In this document: one piece after another, positions 46,893 to 60,106 of the stretch | Numbering within the stretch: the stretch's first letter is position 1 | Layout: the number at the start of each line of letters is the position of its first letter | Source: Vesta saturnalis | Taxonomy: Eukaryota; Arthropoda; Insecta; Coleoptera; Lampyridae | Reading direction: 5' to 3' | Length of the DNA stretch: 64,000 nucleotides | Assembly: GCA_036346205.1 (NCBI GenBank) | Contig: JARFJB010000654.1 | Coordinates: 1-64,000, forward strand | The notes under the pieces: model-generated | What the model saw: the letters and a program-made list of their open reading frames with translations, nothing else | Databases searched by the model: none | Told to the model about the DNA's origin: nothing | Position numbers and translations under genes: made by a program

Positions 46893-47327
46893 ATTGATAA
46901 TAATAGGGGATACATCCAGCAACTTAGTTTGAAAAGATAATAACGTTGTTATGTATATGGTAATTAAAAATGTTTTCTGTTTTGTTGAATTTTTATTTGT
47001 ATCGAACATGTTGCCATAAAAATTTAAATAATTGTGTTATTTTTTTTATAAGTATAGCAAACTATACATTTTTAGAAAGTGGAAGAATGTCTCTATGGAA
47101 AGATTCCACAACAGACAGGGTGTTCAATTAAAAAAAGAATCAAAAATTTAAATTAAAAACTGACCATTTTTTTAACCCTCCGTATAAATGAAAAAAAATT
47201 GATTGCACGTCAGAATAAAACTTTTTGATAAATAAAGCATACCTGAGAAAACTTCTCGTTTCTATCTCAAGTGGTTTAAAGGTTATAAGCGCTTCAAATG
47301 TGTCACAATATCCTGGGACACCCTGTA

Positions 47328-47699
47328 ATTGTTTTACGTGTGCTCATTAATGTTTGTAAGTCCAGATTGTTCATTATATTTGTGGATTTATTATAAGCAG
47401 TTATTATGTTAATGATGTTGGTTAATCTTATACCTATCGTTTCTAGTGATTTATTCGTATCTCTCAGTTTAGTGAACGGTATAGTGTCTTTAACCGCTAT
47501 AACCATGCCCCCACATCCGGAATCGTCCGGTCTATTGTACCGTGTAGTTTTTGATTTTTAGTTTGTGCTCTCTCTTCAACTTTATTTCGTTTATTAAAAG
47601 TATATCAATTTGACTCTTGTGAAAGAAACGTGTTAGTTCGAGTATTTCGTTATTTACCCCGTTAGCGTCCGAAGTTACGATTCTGGTTTTATAATACAT
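47328..47699 (-). pseudogene. LINE ORF2 endonuclease, first piece
   Basis: ATG at 47699 overlaps the last codons of ORF1 by 11 bp. The reading RIVTSDANGVNNEILELTRF and IDILLINETKL matches the start of AP-type endonucleases of non-LTR elements; DSGCGGMVIAVKDTIPF follows after shifts. It stops where the mariner-like element begins, and resumes at 45083. Confidence 0.75.
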
Positions 47700-48790
47700 A
47701 TTTGTTTAGTTTTGGTGTAAAACTATTGAAGGATGCGAACTTTTCTGTTGCACTGTTACACGTTTGCAACTCGATATTTAAACCTTTCACTGCTTTTAAC
47801 ATGACATTTACATTAATAAGTTCATTTAATTTAAGTTCGTTGGCTTGTGTCCACTCTGCTAATCCGTTTGCGGTGGCCTCTTTGTTATGATGGAGTTCTT
47901 GTGTAATCCATGGGTCCCTCTTGGGGGGGTAGGGTGCTGGTTTTAGAGACGGAAGCTGCTTTTCATTGTATAAATCTGGTACATTATTTGTTATTACCTT
48001 CTCATTTCGTTGCTCTTTAGCATTCAAGAGTTTGATTTTTCTTTTGTATTCTAGACAATCAATGCTATTTGCCAGATGATCTCGTTCGCAGTTGACGCAC
48101 TTAGCTGGTGTTTGCTTATCTGTTTTAGTACAGTCCCTCGTCCAGTGGTCCTGTACGCACTTTAAACAAACTGGTTTTGAATGGCAGTTGGATGTCGCGT
48201 GGCCCCAAGCTTGACACCTACGACATTGTATAATTCACTTATGTTGAAGTAACGTTCCAATTCTACTTTGACATGACACAACGTTTTTACTACTTGAAGT
48301 GATTTTAAGGTAATGTTTGTTGCTGTTACGAGATAACGTTTATCGTTATTCATTTTGAATATATTTATGGTGGTGACATATCTCCCTCTTAATTCGGTTT
48401 CGATCTCTTCGATTTCTCGTTCATGTTCTATTCCTTTTACTACAAAAGCCTTTGTTTTACCTTATTTTGAGGTATAAGTATTATATTTGACTCTAGTGTC
48501 ATTTAACAAGATTTTTAGTCTTTCATACCCTTGTTTGGTTCGTACAAATATATTCGTGCTTTGGTACTTGATGTGAAATGTTTAGATGTTTTGCCTTTAC
48601 GGTACACGATTAATTCTTTACCCTGTTGGGGCTTTCCTTTTAGTACTATGGGTGGGGGTAACTTTCCTTTTTTATTTTGATTGTTCGTTGTAGCTTCTGG
48701 GCCTGGCTCATAGTCATCCATTTCTTGGGGCATTTTTTCAATATCTAGGACATCAAATCTGTTACTCGTTTTTATCGGAGTTGGTGTTTT
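47689..48790 (-). pseudogene. LINE ORF1 (gag-like nucleic-acid-binding protein), frameshifted
   Basis: The N-terminal part (from about 48733) contains GKLPPPIVLKGKP, typical of Jockey-clade ORF1. A middle part (48353-48162) reads NDKRYLVTATNITLKSLQVV. Three zinc knuckles follow: CRRCQAWGHATSNC, CLKCVQDHWTRDC and CVNCERDHLANSIDC. The C-terminal part ends LNKYVL at 47689. It would coat LINE RNA. At least two frameshifts are present. Sequence upstream of 48790 (to about 49.4 kb) may be the 5' UTR but shows no diagnostic motif. Confidence 0.82.
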
Positions 48791-50758
48791 ATTTTGTTAT
48801 TGTGCGTCTCGGGTTCGTAGCGCCAGTATCGGCGTTTGCTAGTTCTCGCTTAAAGTGGTTTGTCAGCACTTCTCTTCTTGTTTAGTTTTTCAGGCGATCT
48901 AATGATTGGAAATTTAAGACCTTCTGTTGTTTCCATTCTGTTGAAGGGTACTTGACGCATTGAGAGTTCGTTTAGGCCTCCGAGTTTGTTTCATTGTTAC
49001 CTGTTAGGTATTCGGCTAAATTTACATTGATCTCTTTAACTATGTTGATCTTTTCGTGTAACTATATTGTTAATATTAGTACTATCATATACACTATTTA
49101 CACATTGTTGTTTATACGTAAAATTGCTCACTGTATAGTTTTGACTGAGTAACATTTCTTTCTATGCACGGTAACTACGTCACCTTTTACATTAAGCGGT
49201 TATTTCTCGTATCACTAATTAAATGTTTGTGCTCTCATACAGAGCGGGCAGCGTTAGGGTCGCGCTTTATAATACTATTATTATTACTCACTAATTTTAT
49301 TTAGCGACTTTGATTACTATCAGAGCTTATTATACACGCTGACACTTCGAAAGCTCAGGTAAGATTTCGGACGTGAACCAGTTCTTTCAACGTGGTATGG
49401 CCGTCGTATCGTTCTTATTATATTGTCATATGAAAAATAATTGTCAATTATAGTTTAATTAAGCATTTTTATGAACCGTAAATATTAAAAGATGGTATTT
49501 TCATCGGGACTACATCATTTTGGAGAGTTTTAAGTCGATGGGACTTGAAGTGGTCGAAATGTTGATTACAAAATGATGTATGCAACATACAACAATATGA
49601 GTTAAATAAAAACGTGTAAAAACTAGTTCGTTTCATATCTTCATTTTGTAATGTGCTTATTAAACTAAACCTACTTACGAAATATTTAATATATGCGCTT
49701 AATTTTATTTAATTCTAAAGTTACCTATCTACGGTTATCATAAACAGTCTGCTAGAAGAAGTCGTTCCATGCTGCCTTTTCTACTACTGACGCAAATTCA
49801 ATAACATTACCTGATCAAGCCTTGTTTGAATTCTATATGGTTTGATTTTTTGCTTATTAACGTCAAAAGAACTAATTATAAGAGTGAAGAATATGGAAAA
49901 TTAGAAGTGCTGAAAAGTACTTGAAAATACACGAGGGAAAACAATCAGGAAGTGATTAATCCGTTAATATTTTTAAAATACTTGGGAATCAAATTACTTT
50001 GTATGCAGGTAATAATAAAATTATATTTTCTGAGTGTGATAATAAATTCAACCTACAAGGTTATAAAGTGCTTTGAGTAATAAAATAATGGACAAGATAA
50101 GATAGAAATATTGAAAGGAAAAGAGACAAGATGAAGAATGAACCAAATGATGCTCAGACTATGGAACATATTTAATTAAAGAAGGTAAACCCATATGTGG
50201 AACGCCATACTTTTACTACACACACTATGTCAGTGTTTGATATTTATTTCATTCCTCTTCCCTGGATAAATAGAACTATACAATAAGGTAATGTTAGTTT
50301 TAGCTGTCGTCTTCCAGATTAACCTAACCCCTTAATACGTTTCTGCATACTTGACTTTTACAAATAAAATCACCACAGCGTAATTCGTTAGGTGACATAG
50401 ATGTCTACTGTAGAAGTGGATTAACCTTGGCTATATCTTCCTGTATGTATTTTTCCAACATGAAGAATCAGCTATCCAAGTAGTATCTAATACAAATATT
50501 AGATTTTATTGGTGTAACCGCGTTGATAAGATTGGCCAATAGGTTAAGGAACGCAACTGAGGCTCCTATAAATTGTAAATGGGCTTTAATAACATCAAAA
50601 TTGCAAAGCTTTAACCAAATGAAATAAAACAATTCTGTAGTTAATACAAAACGTTAGCTCAGCTCTACGTGCGTATCATACAATAGTCAAATTCATGTAC
50701 CTTCTCACATAAATCTGATTGATTACTAACCTCTGTTATGCAACCATCCACTCTATCA
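48791..50758. other. Non-coding DNA, possibly LINE 5' region then AT-rich spacer
   Basis: 48791-49400 is somewhat less AT-rich and may be the 5' untranslated part of the LINE. From there to 50758 no motif or repeat was recognised on either strand. Confidence 0.4.
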
Positions 50759-50760
50759 TA

Positions 50761-51850
50761 CGAGGGGTGTCAGTATTTAATGTCCCTAGTATAGACCACA
50801 ACAGTATTTTTCAACATAATCCGCTTGAACGTGGATACACTTACTACATCTATGTTCAAGCATAGCAACAACTTTCTTGAAGTCTTGGTCACAGAAGAAG
50901 TCCTGCGTTAGCGCTCTTAAATTTTGTTCCGCGAAGATTCTCTTTTAGCTTTGGGAATAAATAAAAATCACAGGGAGCTAAGTCAGGGGACTAGGGTGGG
51001 TGCTCCATAATTTCGGTCCCAGCGTCACGAATTGAATTCATGGAAATAAGGGTTTTATGAACTGGGGCATTGTTTTGATGAAAGAGAATTCCGCATGACA
51101 GTTTTTTCTCCTTTTTTCTTTAATACAATAACGAAGTTTTATAACTAATGCTGCATAACATTGACCAGTGATTGTGTGGCCACGTTTTAAAAATCTACCA
51201 GTAAAATGCCCTCGGCACCCCAAAAAACTGCTATTATCTTGCCCGCTGAAGCCTGTACATGAAATTTGCGTGGAGGGGAGAGTCTGGATGACGTCACTCC
51301 ATACTTTGTTGTTTGCACTCGGGATCGAAGTGATCAAGTTCCTAGTTTCATTAACATAGCGATCGAGGAAGCATTTAGGATTACGGTTAAACAAGGCTAC
51401 ATTTGCTATTGAAGAGGTGACTCCCAAGCGCGTCAACATACGGGGTTTCCATCTCGCTAACGCCTTATGAAGCCCTAAATAGTCATTTATTATGGTTCCA
51501 TTCGTACTATTTGAAAGACCTGTTATCTCCGCTACACGTCCTGTTGTTAGTCAATGATCTTGTCTGATCATGTTATTCACAAGACCATTTTTTTCTTGAG
51601 TACACGCACAATGTCAGCACCTTTTTCATGTTCGCAGGTTCTTCTACCACATTTGAACACTCGAGACCAATTTTTTACTACTTGATATGAAGGAGTAGAT
51701 TCCCCTACTACTTGATAGGAAGGAGCGGAGTCTCCAAGCACGCCAACCATATCTGTATGAATTTCTTTAGTTGTTAAACCTTTATATTGTAGGTACTTGA
51801 TGACAGCAAGAAGCTCACTTTTTTCCATTTCCTAAATCTTAGTGCAACCA
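50761..51850 (-). pseudogene. mariner-family transposon and transposase, one end missing
   Basis: The minus strand reads, in order: a helix-turn-helix part (51828-51577, MEKSELLAVIKYLQYKGLTT), NPKCFLDRYVNETRN, GHTITGQCYAALVIKL and KEKRRK, then FHQNNAPVHKTLI and SPDLAPCDFYLFPKLKENLR. This is the block order of mariner transposases. The second catalytic Asp is Asn (HQNNAP instead of HQDNAP), and there are several shifts, so it is inactive. A terminal sequence CGAGGGGTGTCAGTATTTAA begins at 50761 just after a TA; no matching end was found beyond 51850. A 27-bp direct repeat (TACTTGATA...GGAG) near 51679-51724 interrupts the N-terminal domain. Confidence 0.82.
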
Positions 51851-52369
51851 CTACTTTCTACTTGTACAACTTTTAACACTATTAAAGCTAGACTAACTAA
51901 ATTTGACAGTTTGTTAATAAAATATGTACAGTTATGAGGGGCAACTTATCTCAAAGCCATCTACGCTAGGGACAACAAATACGGTACATCCTTTCGTATT
52001 TTACCTTTGCGATATTTTGAACAATTTCTTCTCTATCAATGTTTCAGTTTTTATCCATAAATGTGATTGCTGTCATTGTACATGCGAAATAACATTTCAA
52101 AGGCCTATCAGAAGAAATTTTGATATTGTTTCAAAAGTCTTTTACTTCTGTTTCACTTACTATTGTATTATCCACACATTCTGGATGTTCCTTTTCCACT
52201 CTTCCAAAATTTCCAAATTATTACGCTGAAACAAGATTCAAGGCATAATTAAATCAATTATAACAAATCTTAAGTTATTATAAGTTTTTGTTACGAACGA
52301 ATAAGTTCAAAGGTAAATATGTAATTCAAAATTATTATTACTTTTATTAAATACATAAATAAAAAGTTT
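51851..52369. other. AT-rich spacer, nothing recognised
   Basis: Open frames here have no recognisable motif and low-complexity, AT-driven composition. Confidence 0.4.
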
Positions 52370-52442
52370 ACCTCGAGTAGTATTTGAACCTACGACCTGT
52401 ACTTTGCTAGAGTACCGCGCTAACCAACTGCGCCATCAAGGT
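52370..52442 (-). tRNA. tRNA-like sequence with AGC anticodon (Ala-like), possibly pseudogene
   Basis: The minus strand folds as a cloverleaf: acceptor ACCTTGA/TCGAGGT (7 of 7, one G-U), D stem GCGC/GCGC, anticodon stem GTACT/AGTAC with loop CTAGCAA (AGC at positions 34-36), variable AGGTC, and T stem GTAGG/ACTAC with one mismatch. A-box TGGCGCAGTTGG is canonical; the B-box GGTTCAAATAC has one deviation. Five T residues follow within 5-10 bp and would terminate Pol III. A1-U72 instead of G1-C72 and the T-stem mismatch are unusual, and a related broken copy lies at 63817. It may be a tRNA pseudogene or the head of a tRNA-derived SINE. Confidence 0.55.
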
Positions 52443-54535
52443 TCAAGCCCCAATCGATGTAAATTTTGTCTTTATGAATGTAGAACTCCTGTAAGGCATA
52501 AGCCTAATAACAAAACAATATTTAAAGTTGTCATTATTGAAAGGTTAATAGCAAGCGACTATAAAAATCGGTTTATATATACAAACATCAAGGTTTGTAC
52601 ATTCATTAATTATTTTTGGCTTATGTTTTGTATTCATAATTAATACAAAGGTAGTTAATTAAAATAATAGCTATTTATTATAATTTAAGCACTAACTTTA
52701 CATAGTTAACAAAATTCGTTCAGAACGTAACCAGTTTAGCTTGAGAAAAGTAAATCTTTGATCATATTTAATAATGGGTAACAATTTTTTTTATTTAATG
52801 TAATTAATATTTGCATTAAAACGCACGCACCTAATCTGGTCTAAACATAGAGTATATATAAGGTAATCAAAGGGTCCGGTTTCAATCAGATACAATGGGT
52901 GCAAAGATAAAGCACGTTTTACTCACTGTAGTCCTTGTTTAAAGATAGTGACAAAGTAAAAAATCAATAACTAAATTAATTTCGACAATTTCTCTTTTCT
53001 GCAAAAAAATTGGGTAATAGTCACTCCGTGATAATTCTTTTGAACGTTTTATTTGATATAAATGAATAAAGGTGATTCAAAACCACCGAACTAATGTTTG
53101 CTATTGATGTTGCATTGATTTATTATGAAAATATAATTGGTGATCCTGAAATAATAATATTTTCCTTGAATTCTGACCTAACAGCTCGTGATTTTGTGCT
53201 GACAATGTCATTTACAACAACAAACGTGGAAAAATCATTAAATTTTATTTTAAAATATATGGTAAAAATTAAGGACCGGATTGACTTTCATGAACTGATT
53301 TCTCCAGAAACTTTTTTTTCTTATGCCCGAGTGTTTCACTCGGGTTAATTATTACCTTATTGTGTTGCATTCCAACAATTTTGAAAAAGTAGTCCTAGGG
53401 ACTTAGGTTGTACTAGTAGCTATTCCCGCCTACATCCTACTTCAGGTAAATTGCGCATCACGCTTGCAAAATCAGACTGAACTGGTAAGTCTGTGCTAAT
53501 ACGATCTTCGTACCATTCGGTAATTAATAGTTTTGATTCGCTCGACCATCTAACCTGTATGAGGTTTTCTCTATACATATAGCAGAATGATCACTTCGAT
53601 AAGTAAATCACGTTAATCTGTTTCACGCGAATGTTGAGATAATAACATCCCTCTCAGAATCCTTAGTTGTTTCCTTCCGATTCAAACCAGGTCGCACCCA
53701 ATCTCTTTGCATACATAGGCAATGATTAAATGTACGTTGAGATCCATCGCTATGGCTGAAGGAATTTGGAAAGCTCAAGCCCTTCCCGTGCGTAGGGAAT
53801 AAAACACGTCGATTTTTCTTTTTATTTTCGAAATCCGAGTCAGTCTCAGTGTCTTCGCCACCTTCAAAAGCTGTTAATTTGACCAGCTCCTATCCAGTAT
53901 CTAACCTGCTGTTCAATACACAGTTTCCCTTGCACATAATTTAAAAACATCACTCATACTACTTACACTAATACTAAACGGAAACGCAATCCGCCGTTAG
54001 CTATGGTGTCGCTTTCTTCGACCTTCAAGCAGACAGGCCTCATTTTCCATGGGCTTCTTGCCTTGTTAATTAGGGATATTAAATTACAAACTTTCACACA
54101 CATTACACGCCCTAGGCAAATTAAGTAAAATTGCACAGTTGTGTTTGAAACACCCAGGTCCAGATTACGATAATTATATTGACCAAATAACAAAAAAACC
54201 TGATTGCGAAGGGAACAGTGTTCATATTTGGTAAACGTAAATTTTCTTGTTTTAAAATAATTTCAAAGTTCAAATAGAAAACCCCGTTTACCTTGATCGC
54301 TACACCAGAGGTTGTATCTCCAAAGTAAATTTATAATCCATTGTTATCCGGTCATGCCTATCCAATAGAAAATGTAAAATATTTACGCAAAGGATGATTC
54401 TCAGACGGACCTGATAGAATTTATCTAAATCATATATGTTGTTTGTTTTTCTCCTGTGAAGAGATCCGCCAATGAAACCTTAAGCAGCCCATAAGTGTCC
54501 TGTTAGTACCAATCACCGTTTATTAAAAAAACCCA
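52443..54535. other. Mostly unrecognised DNA with a possible core promoter
   Basis: No family motif was found. Around 52853-52940 there is a TATA box, an initiator-like TCAGA and a short leader-like ORF (described separately). An 84-codon open frame at 53094-53348 has no recognisable features. Confidence 0.4.
52853..52942 (+). promoter_or_regulatory. Possible TATA/initiator core promoter with short leader ORF
   Basis: TATATATAAGG at 52853 is followed about 35 bp later by TCAGA, an arthropod-type initiator, and 7 bp on by an ATG (52895). The 15-codon frame reads MGAKIKHVLLTVVLV, which looks like the start of a signal peptide, before a stop. A GTAGTC in the frame could be a splice donor. This would fit the first exon of a small secreted-protein gene, but no second exon was found. 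Confidence 0.25.
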
Positions 54536-54539
54536 TCTG

Positions 54540-54985
54540 GACGTAAGTCTTCCTAATGAAGATTAAATCCAGCTTACTAAAAATCACCAGCCCTGTTAGA
54601 TTTTGTCTAATTAAAATCTTGTTATAAACACGCCATTTAAGATTGTTAGAATGTTTGCGTTAATTAATTTTGGTTCCTACAGTAAAATGATATCAAATAA
54701 TCTGTCTTGTACTTTGTACTCTGGTAGCCTAATATCCCATCAGATTAGTTCTGAATAATTGGTTTTGAAGAAAAGCTCCTAAATAATTTAACCAATTAAA
54801 TTTGCTATTAAACAGAAGATAAATGAATAGTAGCCTCTAAAAAAACAAATAAATTAACATTTTCAGTTAACAATTCGTCTCTACCAATTGTAAATAATGT
54901 ATAAAATTCGATAAGGATTATATTTGTTCACCAGGTAAAATATTTTCGTAACTAGTTACTTAGTATTTCTAAGTAGAAAGCACCC
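54540..54985 (+). repeat. Left arm of a long imperfect inverted repeat
   Basis: Contains CTCTGGTAGCCTAATATCCC and ATCAGATTAGTTCTGAATAA, matched in reverse complement at about 57590-58025 (for example CCAATTATTCAGAACTATCT). Several further blocks align in order. Arms are diverged by roughly a fifth to a quarter, judged by eye. Confidence 0.65.
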
Positions 54986-56416
<1,431 letters not shown>

Positions 56417-56454
56417 TATCATATAAACTATATATTGGATAATACGTTTTGACT

Positions 56455-56675
56455 CCTCAGTTCGAACTGAAAAGTACAGTTCAGTTCAGTTCGAGTTTTG
56501 ACAACAGGAGCAGGCAGTTACCGACCTGAGGAGGTCAAATCAAACTTGTCGACTCGTCGTTTTCATCAAGTTTTGAGACCAGAAGATGTACGCAGATCAA
56601 CCTGAGGAGAAACCATAGACTTTGTCGACTCGTCAGTTTTGCAAAAATATATGAGCAGAAGATATACAGATATAT
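56455..56675. repeat. Imperfect ~80-bp tandem repeat with TCGACTCGTC
   Basis: CCTGAGGAG ... TTGTCGACTCGTCGTTTT ... CAGAAGATGTACGCAG is followed by a diverged unit CCTGAGGAG ... TTGTCGACTCGTCAGTTTT ... CAGAAGATATACAG. A third, weaker unit precedes them. It directly follows the AT microsatellite. Confidence 0.55.
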
Positions 56676-57589
56676 ACCTATATATATAGTATTGAGAGAT
56701 AGCACAGTGATAAACCTCATAGGTAATACAGAAATAAGCTCAGAATATAAGTTACATTATATATAGAGTTTAATATGAAGGAATTGATTAAACTTATACG
56801 TATACCGCAAGTTGCATAAGTTCAACTTAACATAAAACTAAGTACACATTTAATTATACAACATGTTATTAGCTATTTAATTCAAGTTTCACATGTATTA
56901 CATTTTAGTGATGGCTGCATCACAGAATTATTCATGCTACTAACTTCCGACCATCTTCGGAGGTGAATATGTATTTGCTTCAATAAAATTCATATTATCC
57001 ATTTATGATGAAATCCTATTCTGGTAGCAGAATCTTCATCTCTGTTCTAAAAGTAAACGAGGTGAATATTGTATCAGTAGCTTCAAGTAAAATGTATATT
57101 AGATTGTAAAGTAAAATCGAAATTAGGAATAAATTCATATATCTAACATTTTAAATCAGATAAGTTGCAAGTGTAGATAAATCAAGTGTGAACACAGAGG
57201 TTGAGATGGAAAGTAAAAAAAATTTAGAGACTGATTCATTAAAATTTTGGGTAATGGAATCAAGTTGCTATTTGTAGTTTAAATCAGTTAGTAACACAAG
57301 TTAGAGATAAAAAATTTAAAATGTAAAATGCATAATTATTGAAATTGAAATTATTAAGTCTTTAAAGTAAACAGGCATATGAGTTAAAAGTGAAAGCAAG
57401 TTTGTAAAAAATTTCTAAAATAATCATGACTTTAAGTTATGATTCAAATAATTAAGTTTTTAAAAGTAATGATATTGACTTAGTTAAAAAATTTACTGGT
57501 GCTTTATTTAGAAATAATAAGTAACTATTAAGAATATTTTTAAATGGTGCACAAATAAAATAATTTGCAACTTTATATTATTATTTACA
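56676..57589. other. AT-rich DNA, nothing recognised
   Basis: High A and T content with stops in all frames and no motif. Confidence 0.4.
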
Positions 57590-58025
57590 ACTGGGTGTTC
57601 TACTGTTAAATGAAAAGTAAATATACTTAAATTGTTTTCCTGGTACTATTCACTTATCCTCTTTTAATGCATATTTAATCAATTTTGAGAAATTTGAGAA
57701 GAAAATGGGATTATGCATGGCATGTTTTGATGTCATTCATTATGCTGCAATGTTAATTGAATTTAATAGAATGTAAATTATTTGAGAAGTTTGGTTAAAA
57801 CCAATTATTCAGAACTATCTGATGGGTCATTAGGTTACCAGAGTAAAAAGTTAGACAGTTACTTGATATAATTCTACTGTAGGAATAAAATCAATTTTCG
57901 AAAATATTCTAACAATCTTAATTGGGCTCTATAACAGGATTTTAATTAGGTTTATATCATCTCTGGTGGTTTTAAATTTTTGCTAAATCTAACCAATCTT
58001 AAAGGCGTGTTATTAAAGAATTCAA
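57590..58025 (-). repeat. Right arm of a long imperfect inverted repeat
   Basis: Reverse-complement partner of 54540-54985, including CTGGGTGTTCTACTG, CCAATTATTCAGAACTATCT and ATTCTAACAATCTTAA. With ~2.6 kb between arms, it could be two inverted copies of one short element or a foldback element. Confidence 0.65.
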
Positions 58026-59059
<1,034 letters not shown>

Positions 59060-59149
59060 TTGTTTAATTAGTAATTAGTTTCATTTCATAGCTATAGTTT
59101 TGCAGGTAAAGTTAACAATGTAGGTATATCAGAAAGGAATATAGTAGCA

Positions 59150-59920
59150 AACTATCTTTTCTTGACACCATAATGCCTGGAACAAACCATAGAATTCTGG
59201 CTAGATGGTTTCGCAAACTTGTAAACTCAAACAGATGACTTAACTATAATGCGGCGGCCCCCATCAAATACAAAATAAACCTTGTCGTAGCTTTAAAAAA
59301 CAGGATTAGTAAGATATCACATCCGGAATATGAGAACGACGAGCATTACTTAAAAACATTTTAATTAAAAATAACTATCCAAACAGCTTCATAAACAAAC
59401 TATTATACCAAACACCTGAAAATAGTAATATGGAAGTGGATTACACTAATAAAACAGGGTCGAATGAGATCTACAAAACTTTACCTTATATTCCACATCT
59501 TTCGCATAAAATCAAAAATCTTTTCCAAACTGTGAAAAACCTAAATATAACATACACTACAGCTATTCTTAAATGTTAAAGATCAAACATCAATAAGCAT
59601 GCAAAGCTATTAAATGTGGAGGATGCGACAATTGCTATATCGGCAAAACTCGTCAGCGCCTGAAAGAAAGACAATCACAGCACATTAGTGATGTGCGTAG
59701 GAAACCAAAGGCATGTGCACTGGTGGCTCATATTGACCATACATACTATAGATGCCAGTCACACAAAAATTTTAAACCGTGAGAGAAACTATAAAAAGAG
59801 GCTATTTTTAGAAAATTAACAAATTAGAGACTTCAACCCAATATGAACACTAAAAGTGAAGGCTCTAATTTAAGTACTACTTATAGAAATTTGATCAACT
59901 ATTACACACATAAAACTAAA
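59150..59920 (+). pseudogene. Penelope-like retroelement: RT C-terminus and GIY-YIG endonuclease
   Basis: The plus strand reads SFLDTIMPGTNHRILARWFR, then NYNAAAPIKYKINLVVALKN, the C-terminal end of the Penelope-like reverse transcriptase. After a linker come CGGCDNCYIGKTRQRLKERQ with SQH (59617-59690), the GIY-YIG endonuclease core, and RERNYKKRLFLE near 59780, the conserved block near the end. Block order and spacing fit this family. Many stops and shifts break the frame, and the finger-palm core of the reverse transcriptase is absent upstream, so it is a 5'-truncated, decayed copy. Confidence 0.8.
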
Positions 59921-60106
59921 TGACCAAACCTATTAACTAAATTAGTGATATTAAACTAATCACTAATTAAGTAAAATAAAATAACGCACATATTCTGAAG
60001 TTAGGGGTGTTATAAAATTACATCTTTCACCTCTGAATCTCAAAGTACTGATGTGTAGTGTGTTGCCTACAATCAAGGATACAATAATAATTTATTAAAT
60101 TTAATT

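Larger units (their letters stand above)
45086..47325 (-). mobile_element. mariner-like DNA transposon with ~564-bp inverted repeats
   Basis: The left end CAGGGTGTCCCAGGATATTG is matched by the inverted right end ending at 47325, and both are flanked by TA (45084-45085 and 47326-47327), the target of Tc1/mariner/IS630 elements. The inverted arms run 45086-45649 and 46617-47325; the right arm is longer only because a ~131-bp insert with a 13-bp duplication sits in it. A transposase gene lies between on the minus strand. It inserted into a LINE endonuclease gene. Arms differ by scattered substitutions, so the insertion is not recent. Confidence 0.9.
44880..48790 (-). mobile_element. Jockey-type LINE, 5' part, split by a mariner-like insertion
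   Basis: ORF1 (gag-like) and the endonuclease part of ORF2 are present on the minus strand; reverse transcriptase and the 3' tail are absent. The element is interrupted between 47326 and 45085 by a DNA transposon with TA target duplication, and the endonuclease reading resumes on the other side. LINE copies are normally truncated at the 5' end, so loss of the 3' part points to a later deletion, possibly the same event that removed the Polinton right end at about 44.7-44.9 kb. Confidence 0.8.

Noticed and set aside
53094..53348. 84-codon open frame
   Set aside because: No recognisable domain, signal or conservation evidence; length is within chance for this amount of sequence.
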